A DNA stretch of 64,000 bases from Pseudomonadota bacterium (lineage in GTDB: Bacteria > Pseudomonadota > Gammaproteobacteria > Steroidobacterales > Steroidobacteraceae). Made by a program: the position numbers and the translations under genes. This document shows, piece after piece, positions 1-8,379 of this stretch. Position 1 is the first letter of the stretch. Each line of letters begins with the position of its first letter. The stretch spans positions 1 to 64,000 of the forward strand of contig CAUJHJ010000014.1 of the NCBI GenBank assembly GCA_963204835.1. The letters run 5' to 3'. The notes beneath the pieces are model-generated. The model did not search any database. It was not told the origin of the DNA and saw nothing but the letters and a program-made list of their open reading frames with translations.

Positions 1-1182
<1,182 letters not shown>

Positions 1183-1400
1183 CGGTGGGAAATCCTCGAA
1201 AGATGTGGAGTAGGGGTCCCGGGCCTCGCCGCGGGCCCCACGAGCGCGCATGGCTGCGGCTCGAGCGTGTCGGGCCCGCCAGGGGGCCCAGAGCGGGCGC
1301 GAGAGTACACGAATCGCCGCCCGGGGTCACCCCGTGGCGCTGCCCGGTCTGGCGGTGCCGTGACGCAGCCTGCAGAATCGGCCTCGAAAGGGGGACGGGT

Positions 1401-2294
1401 ATGGCATTGGGTGGGGGCGCATTGGGCCTGATCGCGGCGCTCGCGGTGCTCACGCTCTGCTTCCTCGTTCGCTGGTGGCGGATCGAGAGGTCACGGCCGC
1501 CGGCCGCCGGTGCCCGCCTGTTGCCGGCCGACCTGCTCACGGGCTTCGTCACCAATTTCTTCGACACGCTGGGCATCGGCTCGTTTGCGCCGACGACGGC
1601 GATCTTCAAGCTTCGCACCCGCATGCCCGACGAGAACATCCCGGGCACGCTCAATGTGGGCCATACGCTGCCGACCGTGACCCAGGCGTTCATCTTCATC
1701 GCACTCGTCACCGTCGACTTCGTGACCCTGGCCGGCATGATCGCCGCCGCGGTGGCCGGCGCCTGGCTCGGCGCCGGTCTCGTGTCCCGCCTGCCGCGCC
1801 GCGCGGTGCAATTCGGCATGGGTGTGGCGCTCCTCGTTGCCGCGGCGCTCTTTCTCGCCGCAAACCTCGAGTGGATGCCCGCGGGCGGCGCGGCCATGGG
1901 ACTGGAAGGCGGCACGCTCGTCTTCGCGATCGGCGCGAATTTCCTGCTCGGCGCGCTGATGACCCTCGGCATCGGACTCTACGCGCCGTGCCTGATCCTC
2001 GTGAGCCTGCTCGGGCTCAACCCGATCGCCGCATTTCCGGTCATGATGGGTTCATGCGCCTTCCTGATGCCGATCGGCGGCCTGCGTTTCGTGCGCGCCG
2101 GGCGCTATGACCTGCGGGCCGCGCTCGGTCTCGCACTCGGCGGCATTCCGGCGGTGCTGTTTGCGGCGCTGGTCGTCAAGGCCCTGCCGATCGTGTGGCT
2201 GCGGTGGCTCGTCGTCGCGGTCGTGCTGTACGCCGCGGCCCTGATGCTCGCGGCGGCCATGCGACGGGGCCGACCGGTGCCGGCCTCCGCGTGA
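1401..2294 (+). CDS. TauE/SafE-family membrane permease
   Basis: A 297-residue polytopic inner-membrane protein of the TauE/SafE superfamily, whose members export sulfite, sulfonates or other small organic anions. About eight hydrophobic segments are visible, arranged as two similar halves, the usual layout of this superfamily. The reading frame stays open upstream, but ATG 1401 follows GGGGGACGGGT and precedes the first membrane segment, so I start there. It stands alone between a divergent helicase and a convergent toxin gene, so context does not indicate its substrate. Confidence 0.8.
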   Translation: MALGGGALGLIAALAVLTLCFLVRWWRIERSRPPAAGARLLPADLLTGFVTNFFDTLGIGSFAPTTAIFKLRTRMPDENIPGTLNVGHTLPTVTQAFIFIALVTVDFVTLAGMIAAAVAGAWLGAGLVSRLPRRAVQFGMGVALLVAAALFLAANLEWMPAGGAAMGLEGGTLVFAIGANFLLGALMTLGIGLYAPCLILVSLLGLNPIAAFPVMMGSCAFLMPIGGLRFVRAGRYDLRAALGLALGGIPAVLFAALVVKALPIVWLRWLVVAVVLYAAALMLAAAMRRGRPVPASA

Positions 2295-2298
2295 GCCC

Positions 2299-2556
2299 TC
2301 AGCGCGCTGCGACGTGCAGCACGGTCACGCGCCGCGCCTCGCGGTCGATGTCGCACAGGACATGGCAATCGGCGAGCGGATAGCGCCAGAATGCCCCGAA
2401 TTCCTCGCTGATCAGCAGTTCGCCCGCTTCATGCGGGCTCGTGTGCCGCGTGACCCGCTCGGTCATGGCCGCGAGCACGTCGCGTGCCTCGCGACGGCCG
2501 AGGCGCCGCAGGTCCTCCACGGCGTTCTCGTGGTATCGCATGTGCCACGCGCTCAT
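2299..2556 (-). CDS. RelE/ParE-superfamily toxin
   Basis: An 85-residue basic protein with RelE/ParE-fold features: an N-terminal helix pair around YHENAVEDLRRL, then a beta core and the terminal strand DREARRVTVLHVAAR. RelE homologues cleave mRNA in the ribosome and ParE homologues poison gyrase; the sequence alone does not separate the two here. Its ATG overlaps the stop of the upstream small gene by 4 bp (ATGA), the standard translational coupling of antitoxin-toxin operons. The length is within the usual 85-105 residues. It converges on the TauE/SafE gene with only 4 bp between them. Confidence 0.75.
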   Translation of the reverse strand: MSAWHMRYHENAVEDLRRLGRREARDVLAAMTERVTRHTSPHEAGELLISEEFGAFWRYPLADCHVLCDIDREARRVTVLHVAAR

Positions 2557-2783
2557 GCGGGGCCGAGATCGAGCTCACGCTCGACTTCACCCGCGGTGAG
2601 GGTGCGTGCGTGGCCCGTGCGCACTTCCTCGCGGGCCTGCCAGGCGGCCCGCGCCTGATCGAGCACGGTGCGGTCATGGGGAGCGGGATGCGATTCGACG
2701 CCGGCCATCGAATCGCTGAGCGCGGTGCGCTCATTGAGGGCGGGGCGGCCCGCCGATCTTCTCTGACCCTCGAGCTGGCGCAT
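2553..2783 (-). CDS. Probable antitoxin of the RelE-like toxin
   Basis: A 76-residue polar protein upstream of the toxin and overlapping it by 4 bp. The frame is open to 2894, but I choose ATG 2783 because GGAGG sits 8 bases upstream; ATG 2798 is an alternative. The C-terminal half (LDQARAAWQAREEVRTG, then LTAGEVERELDLG) resembles the toxin-binding tail of CopG/Phd-like RelE antitoxins, which contain an ARxAWxxxxxTG-like stretch. No clear ribbon-helix-helix DNA-binding segment is seen at the N-terminus, so autoregulation is uncertain. Assignment rests mainly on position and tail pattern. Confidence 0.55.
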   Translation of the reverse strand: MRQLEGQRRSAGRPALNERTALSDSMAGVESHPAPHDRTVLDQARAAWQAREEVRTGHARTLTAGEVERELDLGPA

Positions 2784-2886
2784 GCAGGAATCCTCCATGG
2801 CGGCCTTGCGCCAGTGTAGCGCTTCCTGCGGATGCCGCAGCGGGAGTTTGTGGGCGATACTGGCGACCTCCCGGGCGGGTGGATCC

Positions 2887-3501
2887 ATGGGCATCGAATC
2901 GCTGTTCGTTACGCAGGTTTATGCAGCGCGGCTGCAACAGGCGCGCGCGCCGCTCAATGAGCGCCTGTTGCGCGAATGCCTGCAGTTGCGCCACGACGAT
3001 GCCGCGGGCCGGCGCTGGTCGGCGCAGAATTATCCCGGCGGCTTCACATCCTACGGTTCGGCCAGCCGCATGCACGAGCGCTCGCCCATCTTTGCCGAGC
3101 TCGCGCGCCGCATCGACCGCCATGTGCGCAGTTACGCCCGCGCCCTCGCGTTCGATATCGACGTGCGCCGGCTCGCGATGACCGACTGCTGGGTCAACAT
3201 CATGCCGCGGGGCGTCGCGCATGGCGGGCACCTGCATCCCCTGTCGCTCGTCAGCGGCACCTACTATGTCCGCACGCCGCCGGGCTCTGCCGTGCTCAAG
3301 TTCGAGGACCCGCGCCTCGAGCGGTTCATGGCGGCGCCGCCGAGGCGCCGCACGGCGCGGCGCGCGCTGCGGCCCTGGGTTTCGATCGAGGCCGAGGCGG
3401 GCAGGGTGGTGCTGTTCGAAAGCTGGCTGCGCCACGAGGTCCCGGCCAATCGCGCGGCGTCCGAGCGCATCAGCATCAGTTTCAACTACGCATCCAGGTG
3501 A
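2887..3501 (+). CDS. Putative 2OG-Fe(II) oxygenase (TIGR02466-like)
   Basis: A 204-residue protein matching the bacterial putative 2-oxoglutarate/Fe(II) oxygenase family. Candidate iron ligands are H115 and/or H117 in the GGHLHP motif and the distal H183 in SWLRHEVPAN; R194 in the ERISISFNY strand would bind the 2-oxoglutarate carboxylate. The WVNIMPRG stretch before the histidines is also typical. ATG 2887 gives the usual N-terminus (MGIESLFVTQVY). It is divergent from the toxin-antitoxin pair and ends 5 bp before the NnrS gene, so the two are probably cotranscribed. Its substrate is unknown. Confidence 0.75.
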   Translation: MGIESLFVTQVYAARLQQARAPLNERLLRECLQLRHDDAAGRRWSAQNYPGGFTSYGSASRMHERSPIFAELARRIDRHVRSYARALAFDIDVRRLAMTDCWVNIMPRGVAHGGHLHPLSLVSGTYYVRTPPGSAVLKFEDPRLERFMAAPPRRRTARRALRPWVSIEAEAGRVVLFESWLRHEVPANRAASERISISFNYASR

Positions 3502-3506
3502 GCACG

Positions 3507-4688
3507 ATGAACGAGGCCCCCCGCTTTGTCCCCTTCGCCTACGGCTTCCGGCCCTTCTTCCTGGCGGCCGGCGTGTTCGCCGTGGTCGCGATCGCCGCGT
3601 GGGCCTGGATGTTCGCGAGCGGCGGCGCGCCGCTCGGCGCCTTGCCGGGCTTCCTGTGGCATGGCCACGAGATGCTGTTCGGCTTCATCGGCGCCGCGAT
3701 CGCGGGCTTCCTGCTCACGGCCGTGCCGAGCTGGACCGGTTCGCGCGGCTTCGCGGGCGCGCCGCTCGTCATCCTGACCCTGCTGTGGCTCGCGGGTCGC
3801 ATCGCTTTCGCGCTGGCGGGCGCCCTGCCGCCGCTCGCCATCGCGATCGCCGAGCTCGCCTTCCTGCCGATGCTCGCCTTCATGATCGGCCGCTCGCTGC
3901 TGCGCGAACGCAACCGCAACTTCCCGATGCTGATCATCATCGCGGTGCTTTGGGGCATCGACGCCTGGTTCCTGTACGCGGCGACGACAGGCGACCATCT
4001 GCTCGCGAGCCGCGCGCTGCGCGCCGGCATCGGCCTCGTGCTGCTGCTCGTCACCGTGATCGGCGGGCGCATCGTGCCGAACTTCACCGCGAGCGCCCTG
4101 CGCAGGCGTGGCCTTGCCGTCGAGATCAGGAACCGGGCGGTGGTGGAGCGCGTCACGATCGGCTCGATGGTGCTCGCGGTCCTCGTGGATGCCGTGGCGC
4201 CTGCACACTGGCTCGCCCCGGCCGTCGCGGGCATCGCGGCGATGGCCCATGCCGTGCGGCTGTCCGGCTGGAAGAGCCTGCGGACCCTGTCCGAGCCGAT
4301 CGTCTGGGTGCTGCATGCCGCCTATGCCTGGCTGCCGGTCGGGCTCGCCCTGAAGGCGGTCTATCTCGCGACGGGGGCGCCGTGGGCATTCCAGTGGCAG
4401 CACGCGCTCACGATCGGCACCGCCGCCACGATGATCCTCGCCGTCACGACGCGTGCGGCGCTCGGCCACACCGGGCGAGCGCTCGAGGTGTCGCGCGGCA
4501 TTGGCGTTGCGTACGTTCTGCTGCTGCTGGCCGCGTTCGTGCGCGTATTCGGGCCGACACTGATGCCGGCGGACTACCTGGCAACGATCGAAGCGGCGGC
4601 GCTGCTCTGGATCGCGGCCTTCGCCATCTATACGGCCATCTACGCGCCGATCCTCACGCGGCCCCGGCTCGATCGAAAGCCCGGCTAG
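3507..4688 (+). CDS. nnrS: NnrS family heme-copper membrane protein
   Basis: A 393-residue polytopic membrane protein with about twelve hydrophobic segments and the NnrS hallmarks: an N-terminal PFAYGFRPFFLAAG motif and WHGHEMLFGF near residue 50. NnrS is a heme- and copper-containing protein linked to nitric oxide stress and denitrification regulons. No denitrification gene lies nearby, but a cbb3 oxidase operon is 20 kb away, and such oxidases are NO-sensitive. Its stop codon overlaps that of the convergent LysR gene within CTAG. Confidence 0.9.
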   Translation: MNEAPRFVPFAYGFRPFFLAAGVFAVVAIAAWAWMFASGGAPLGALPGFLWHGHEMLFGFIGAAIAGFLLTAVPSWTGSRGFAGAPLVILTLLWLAGRIAFALAGALPPLAIAIAELAFLPMLAFMIGRSLLRERNRNFPMLIIIAVLWGIDAWFLYAATTGDHLLASRALRAGIGLVLLLVTVIGGRIVPNFTASALRRRGLAVEIRNRAVVERVTIGSMVLAVLVDAVAPAHWLAPAVAGIAAMAHAVRLSGWKSLRTLSEPIVWVLHAAYAWLPVGLALKAVYLATGAPWAFQWQHALTIGTAATMILAVTTRAALGHTGRALEVSRGIGVAYVLLLLAAFVRVFGPTLMPADYLATIEAAALLWIAAFAIYTAIYAPILTRPRLDRKPG

Positions 4689-5590
4689 CCGAAGAGCTTG
4701 CCGGCGCGCTCGCAGATCGCCGCGACGGCGGGATGGGCCAGCTCTCGGTGCAGGGTCACCGCGAAGAACTCCGCCTCGACGGGCCGCGCGGGACCGAGGA
4801 CGGCAAGGCCCGAGGCCTCGCGGAAGTGCCGGCCGAGCACGTCCGGCACCGGGATGAGCCCGCGGCCGGCGCGCGCGAACTCCCCCAGCAACGCATAGTC
4901 CTCGAACTCCCCGACGATGCGCGGGGCGATCCGCAGCTTCACGAACCACTCGTCGAGCGCGCGGCGGATGGCCGTGTCGTCCGTCGGCAGCAGCACGGGG
5001 GCGCCCGCGAGCGAATCAGGGAAGCGTGCGCGCAGGCCCTTCACGAGGGCGCGGCTGCCCATCCAGGAGACACCGCAGTCGCCGAGCCGGTGGCTGTACG
5101 CGCGGATGCGCAGGCCGGGGTGCACCGGCGCGTCCGACAGCACCACGTCGAGGTCGTGCACGGCGAGCGCCGCCGTGAGCCGCTCGAGCGTGCCCTCGTG
5201 GCAGCTCAGCTGCACGCGGCGGTCGAGCGCGAGGGCGGGTGCGATCAGCCGGTGCGCGAGCTCCTTCGGCACCACGTCGTCGATGCCGACCGCGAGGCGC
5301 AGCGGACGCGCGGCCGGCCCCAGTGCGAGCGCCTCCTGCAGTTCGCGGCCGAGCCGGAAGATGTCGTCCGCGTAGCGCAGGACAGTGCGGCCGGTGTCGG
5401 TCGGGACGAGGCGCCGGCCCGCCCTCGCGAACAGCCGCTCGCCGAGCCGCTCCTCGAAGGTGCGCAGCTGCACGCTGACGGCCGGCACCGAGAGGTTCAG
5501 CTCGGCGGCGGCCCGCGCGAGGCTGCCGGCGTGCGCCACGGTCCGGAAGTAGTACAGGTGCTGGTAGTTGAGCCGTTTTCCGGGGGGCAT
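4685..5590 (-). CDS. LysR-family regulator, NhaR-like
   Basis: A 301-residue LysR regulator with an N-terminal winged HTH (residues about 7-65) and a C-terminal ligand-binding domain. The opening LNYQHLYYFRTVAHAGS and the FARAGRRLVPTDTG stretch are close to NhaR, the Na+-responsive activator of nhaA. No NhaA-type gene is adjacent; the Mrp Na+/H+ antiporter operon starts 6.4 kb away. It is divergent from rnk across a strikingly AT-rich 97-bp region that carries direct repeats, probably its own operator. Family confidence is high; sodium sensing is inferred from similarity. Confidence 0.85.
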   Translation of the reverse strand: MPPGKRLNYQHLYYFRTVAHAGSLARAAAELNLSVPAVSVQLRTFEERLGERLFARAGRRLVPTDTGRTVLRYADDIFRLGRELQEALALGPAARPLRLAVGIDDVVPKELAHRLIAPALALDRRVQLSCHEGTLERLTAALAVHDLDVVLSDAPVHPGLRIRAYSHRLGDCGVSWMGSRALVKGLRARFPDSLAGAPVLLPTDDTAIRRALDEWFVKLRIAPRIVGEFEDYALLGEFARAGRGLIPVPDVLGRHFREASGLAVLGPARPVEAEFFAVTLHRELAHPAVAAICERAGKLFG

Positions 5591-5675
5591 TTGAACTTAA
5601 ATAAATTCTAATAATTGAATATATTAATTCTAATTGATTTAACTGAACAGGGCGGCTAAAAAGGGCTCCAATCCA
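5591..5675. promoter_or_regulatory. AT-rich divergent control region with AATTCTAAT direct repeats
   Basis: The region between the LysR regulator and rnk is far more AT-rich than the rest of the window. AATTCTAAT occurs twice, at 5604-5612 and 5626-5634, with starts 22 bp apart (two helical turns), each closely followed by ATTGA. TTAAAT near 5598 and ATTTAA near 5637 form outer inverted arms. Two turns on one face suits a LysR tetramer site. No convincing -35/-10 pair was singled out. Confidence 0.5.
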
Positions 5676-5687
5676 TTGGAGCAGAAC

Positions 5688-6161
5688 GTGAGACAGAACC
5701 CGATCCTCGTGAGTGAGTCGGATGCCGACCGCCTGCGCGCGTTGCTCGGCGCCCGTGACGATTCGGCGCACGACCAGGCCCACCTGGAAGAGCTGCGCGC
5801 CGAGCTCGAGCGCGCGATCGTGCGCCTCGCCGATGAAGTGCCCGCGGACGTGATCACGATGCAGGCACGCGTGCGCGTGCGCGACCTCGCCACCGGCGGC
5901 GAGGACGAGTACACGCTGGTCCTGCCCGCCGAGGCCGACATCGCCGCGCGGCGCATCTCGGTGCTGGCGCCGCTCGGCACGGCGCTGCTCGGCTATCGCG
6001 AGGGCGACGAGGTCGAGTGGCGCATGCCGGGCGGGCTGCGGCGCCTGCGGATCGTGCGGGTGACGCGCGAGCTCAGCGATCGAGCGGCAGCGGCACCTGG
6101 CGCACCACATGGCGCAGGACGAAGCTCGACTCCACGCGCGCCACTCCGGGCAGTTTCGTGA
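5688..6161 (+). CDS. rnk: Regulator of nucleoside diphosphate kinase (Rnk), GreA/GreB C-terminal fold
   Basis: A 157-residue Rnk-type protein: a short N-terminal helical part and a GreA/GreB-like C-terminal domain with DVITMQARVRVRDL, LPAEADIAARRISVLAPLG and ALLGYREGDEVEW. Rnk binds RNA polymerase near the secondary channel and affects nucleotide metabolism. I start at GTG 5688 because GGAG lies 6 bases upstream; an in-frame TTG at 5676 is the alternative. The last 25 or so residues extend beyond the usual length and overlap the 3' end of the convergent Lrp gene by 89 bp. Confidence 0.85.
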   Translation: MRQNPILVSESDADRLRALLGARDDSAHDQAHLEELRAELERAIVRLADEVPADVITMQARVRVRDLATGGEDEYTLVLPAEADIAARRISVLAPLGTALLGYREGDEVEWRMPGGLRRLRIVRVTRELSDRAAAAPGAPHGAGRSSTPRAPLRAVS

Positions 6162-6531
6162 GCACCGTGCTGTGCAGCCGCTCGAGGTCGGCTGCGTCGC
6201 GGGCGATGGCGATCAGTTCGTAGTCCCACTGGCCCGTGGTGAGGAAGCAGTCGATCACGTTCGGCACCGACTGCACGGCGCGCTCGAAGGCGCTGAAGTC
6301 GCGATCGGTCTGGCTCTTGAGCGTGATGCGCACGAGAACGCGCACCGTATAGCCCACGGCACCCGCATCGATGCGGGCGCCGTAGCCGCTGATGACGCCG
6401 GCTTCCTCGAGCCGGCGCGTGCGGCGCAGGCAGGCCGACTCGGAAAGGCCGACGTGCGCGGCGAGCGCCGCGTTCGTCGCGCGGCCATCGCGCTGCAAGG
6501 CTGCAAGAAGCTTCCGGTCTGCACTGTCCAT
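6073..6531 (-). CDS. Lrp/AsnC-family regulator of alanine dehydrogenase
   Basis: A 152-residue Lrp/AsnC protein. The N-terminal HTH (residues about 4-50) contains LAALQRDGRATNAALAAHVG and ACLRRTRRLEEAGVI; the C-terminal RAM domain ends with VARVESSFVLRHV. It is divergent from alanine dehydrogenase, the classic arrangement of AldR-type activators that sense alanine. Its ATG lies inside a TGCGCAA inverted repeat, which suggests autoregulation. Its 3' end overlaps that of rnk by 89 bp on the opposite strand. Confidence 0.88.
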   Translation of the reverse strand: MDSADRKLLAALQRDGRATNAALAAHVGLSESACLRRTRRLEEAGVISGYGARIDAGAVGYTVRVLVRITLKSQTDRDFSAFERAVQSVPNVIDCFLTTGQWDYELIAIARDAADLERLHSTVLTKLPGVARVESSFVLRHVVRQVPLPLDR

Positions 6532-6550
6532 GCGCAAGATTATTGCGCAA
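6530..6550. promoter_or_regulatory. Probable Lrp/AldR operator between lrp and ald
   Basis: Two copies of the self-complementary octamer ATGCGCAA/TTGCGCAA at 6530-6537 and 6543-6550 with starts 13 bp apart, covering the Lrp start codon and lying about 84 bp upstream of ald. The symmetry and position fit a site for the adjacent regulator. No search for further copies was possible. Confidence 0.5.
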
Positions 6551-6633
6551 GTCCCGGCTTCGTGTCCCGCAAATGGCAGCGTCTGCTGCGGCTCCCGTTC
6601 CAGAATGCGCCCTCCGCTGATCAGGGGTGGGTC

Positions 6634-7716
6634 ATGAAGATCGGTGTGCCGCGCGAGATCAAGAACCACGAGTACCGTGTGGGGCTCGTTCCCGACGCCG
6701 TTCGCGCGCTCGTGGCGGCAGGTCACCAGCTGATCGTGGAGCGCGGCGCGGGTGCCGGCATCGGCTTCAGCGACTCGGACTACGCCGCGGCCGGCGCCAG
6801 CATTGCGCAGAGCGGCGAGGAAACCTTCCGCGGCGCGGAACTGGTCGTGAAGGTCAAGGAGCCGCAGCTCGAGGAGTGCCGGCGGCTGACGCGCGACCAG
6901 GTGCTCTTCACCTACCTGCACCTAGCGGCCGACCGCGCCCAGGCCGAGGCGCTCGTGGCGTCCGGATGCACGGCCATAGCCTACGAGACGGTGGCCGCGC
7001 CCGACGGCTCGCTGCCCTTGCTGACGCCGATGAGCGAAGTGGCGGGCCGCATGGCCGTGCAGGTGGGCGCGCAGTACTGCACCAAGGCATTCGGCGGGCG
7101 AGGCGTTCTGCTCGGCGGCGTACCGGGGGTGGCGCCGGCACGCGTCGTCGTGGTGGGCGGGGGCGTCTCGGGCCGCCACGCCGCGGAGATGGCAGTGGGC
7201 CTGCGCGCCGATGTCACCCTCTTCGAACTCTCGGTGCCGCGACTGCGCGAGCTCGACCAGCATTTCGCGGGGCGCGCGCGCGTGCTGCTGTCTTCGCCGC
7301 GCGCGATCGAGGCCGCGCTCGAGGGCGCGGACCTGCTGATCGGCGCGGTGCTGGTGCCGGGCGCGGCCGCGCCGCGCGTGGTCACGCGCGCGATGCTGCG
7401 CCGGATGGGCGCGGGCGCGGTTGCCGTCGACATCGCCATCGACCAGGGCGGTTGCCTCGAGTCGAGCCGGCCCACCTCGCACGCCGACCCGGTGTTCGTC
7501 GAGGAAGGCGTGATCCACTATTGCGTCACGAACATGCCGGGCGCGGTGCCGCGCACCTCGACGTTCGCACTCAACAACGTGACCGTCCCCTACGTGCACA
7601 GGATCGCCTCGCTCGGCTGGCAGGAGGCCGCTGCGCGCGACCCCGGGCTGCGCGTGGGCGTGAACATCAGTGCCGGCCGCATCCTGCATCCCGCCGTGCA
7701 GCGCGCATTGCAGTGA
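6634..7716 (+). CDS. ald: Alanine dehydrogenase
   Basis: A 360-residue NAD-dependent L-alanine dehydrogenase (L-alanine to pyruvate plus ammonium). The catalytic and substrate residues fall at canonical positions: R15, K75, H96 and D270. The NAD-binding glycine motif VVVVGGGVSG covers residues 171-180. The full family length is present, and ATG 6634 gives the standard MKIGVPREIK start. It is divergent from an Lrp-family gene that probably activates it in response to alanine. It supports use of alanine as carbon and nitrogen source. Confidence 0.97.
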   Translation: MKIGVPREIKNHEYRVGLVPDAVRALVAAGHQLIVERGAGAGIGFSDSDYAAAGASIAQSGEETFRGAELVVKVKEPQLEECRRLTRDQVLFTYLHLAADRAQAEALVASGCTAIAYETVAAPDGSLPLLTPMSEVAGRMAVQVGAQYCTKAFGGRGVLLGGVPGVAPARVVVVGGGVSGRHAAEMAVGLRADVTLFELSVPRLRELDQHFAGRARVLLSSPRAIEAALEGADLLIGAVLVPGAAAPRVVTRAMLRRMGAGAVAVDIAIDQGGCLESSRPTSHADPVFVEEGVIHYCVTNMPGAVPRTSTFALNNVTVPYVHRIASLGWQEAAARDPGLRVGVNISAGRILHPAVQRALQ

Positions 7717-7764
7717 CCTGATCCGCCCGGTGGAACGATCGGGCCCGCGGCCGGTCGGACATCC

Positions 7765-8379
7765 ATGGGCCCCGCGCTGCCGCAGCTGCCGTTCGGGTTC
7801 GGCGACCTCGAGCCGGCGATGTCGCGCGACACGCTTTCGTTCCACTTCGCGCGCCACCACCTCGATCACTTCGCGCGCAGTTGCGCGCTCGCGCAACGCG
7901 CCGGGCTCGGCCAGCTCGCGCTCGATGAGCTCGTGCTGGCGGCTGGCCGTACGCCGCGGCTGCGCACCCTGTACCGCCACGCCTCAGAGGCGTGGAACCA
8001 CGCGTGCTTCTGGCGCTCGATGCGCGCCGGGGGCGGTGGGACGGCGCGCGGTGCGGTCGGCGACATCCTGCGCCGGCGCTTCGGCACCCACGAGCGCTTT
8101 GTCCGCAGGTTCCACGGCGCGGCCGCCACCGTGTTCGGCAACGGCTGGCTCTGGCTCACCTGGAAGGGCGATCGCATGCGGATCGTGGCGACGACGGCCG
8201 GCGACACACCGCTGACGCGCGGCCATCTCGTGCTGCTCGCGGTCGACCTGTGGGAGCACGCGTACTACCTCGACCACCAGAATCGCCGCGGCGCCTTCCT
8301 GCGCACCTTCCTCGGCGAACTTGTGGACTGGGACGGCGCCAACCGCATACTTGAATCCCATGGCGCCGGCGCCCGCTGA
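7765..8379 (+). CDS. Fe/Mn superoxide dismutase-like protein with altered second-shell residues
   Basis: A 204-residue protein of the Fe/Mn superoxide dismutase fold. All four metal ligands align: H27 (SFHFARHH), H79 (AWNH), D161 and H165 (VDLWEHAYY). The conserved second-sphere residues do not: the position of E. coli SodB Tyr34 is H35 and that of Gln69 is E75. A glycine-rich loop (about 89-93) is also unusual. It may therefore be a slow or repurposed dismutase. It is the first gene of a tight run with GH15, DUF488 and an AlkA-like protein, and its 3' end overlaps the GH15 start by 20 bp. Confidence 0.82.
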   Translation: MGPALPQLPFGFGDLEPAMSRDTLSFHFARHHLDHFARSCALAQRAGLGQLALDELVLAAGRTPRLRTLYRHASEAWNHACFWRSMRAGGGGTARGAVGDILRRRFGTHERFVRRFHGAAATVFGNGWLWLTWKGDRMRIVATTAGDTPLTRGHLVLLAVDLWEHAYYLDHQNRRGAFLRTFLGELVDWDGANRILESHGAGAR

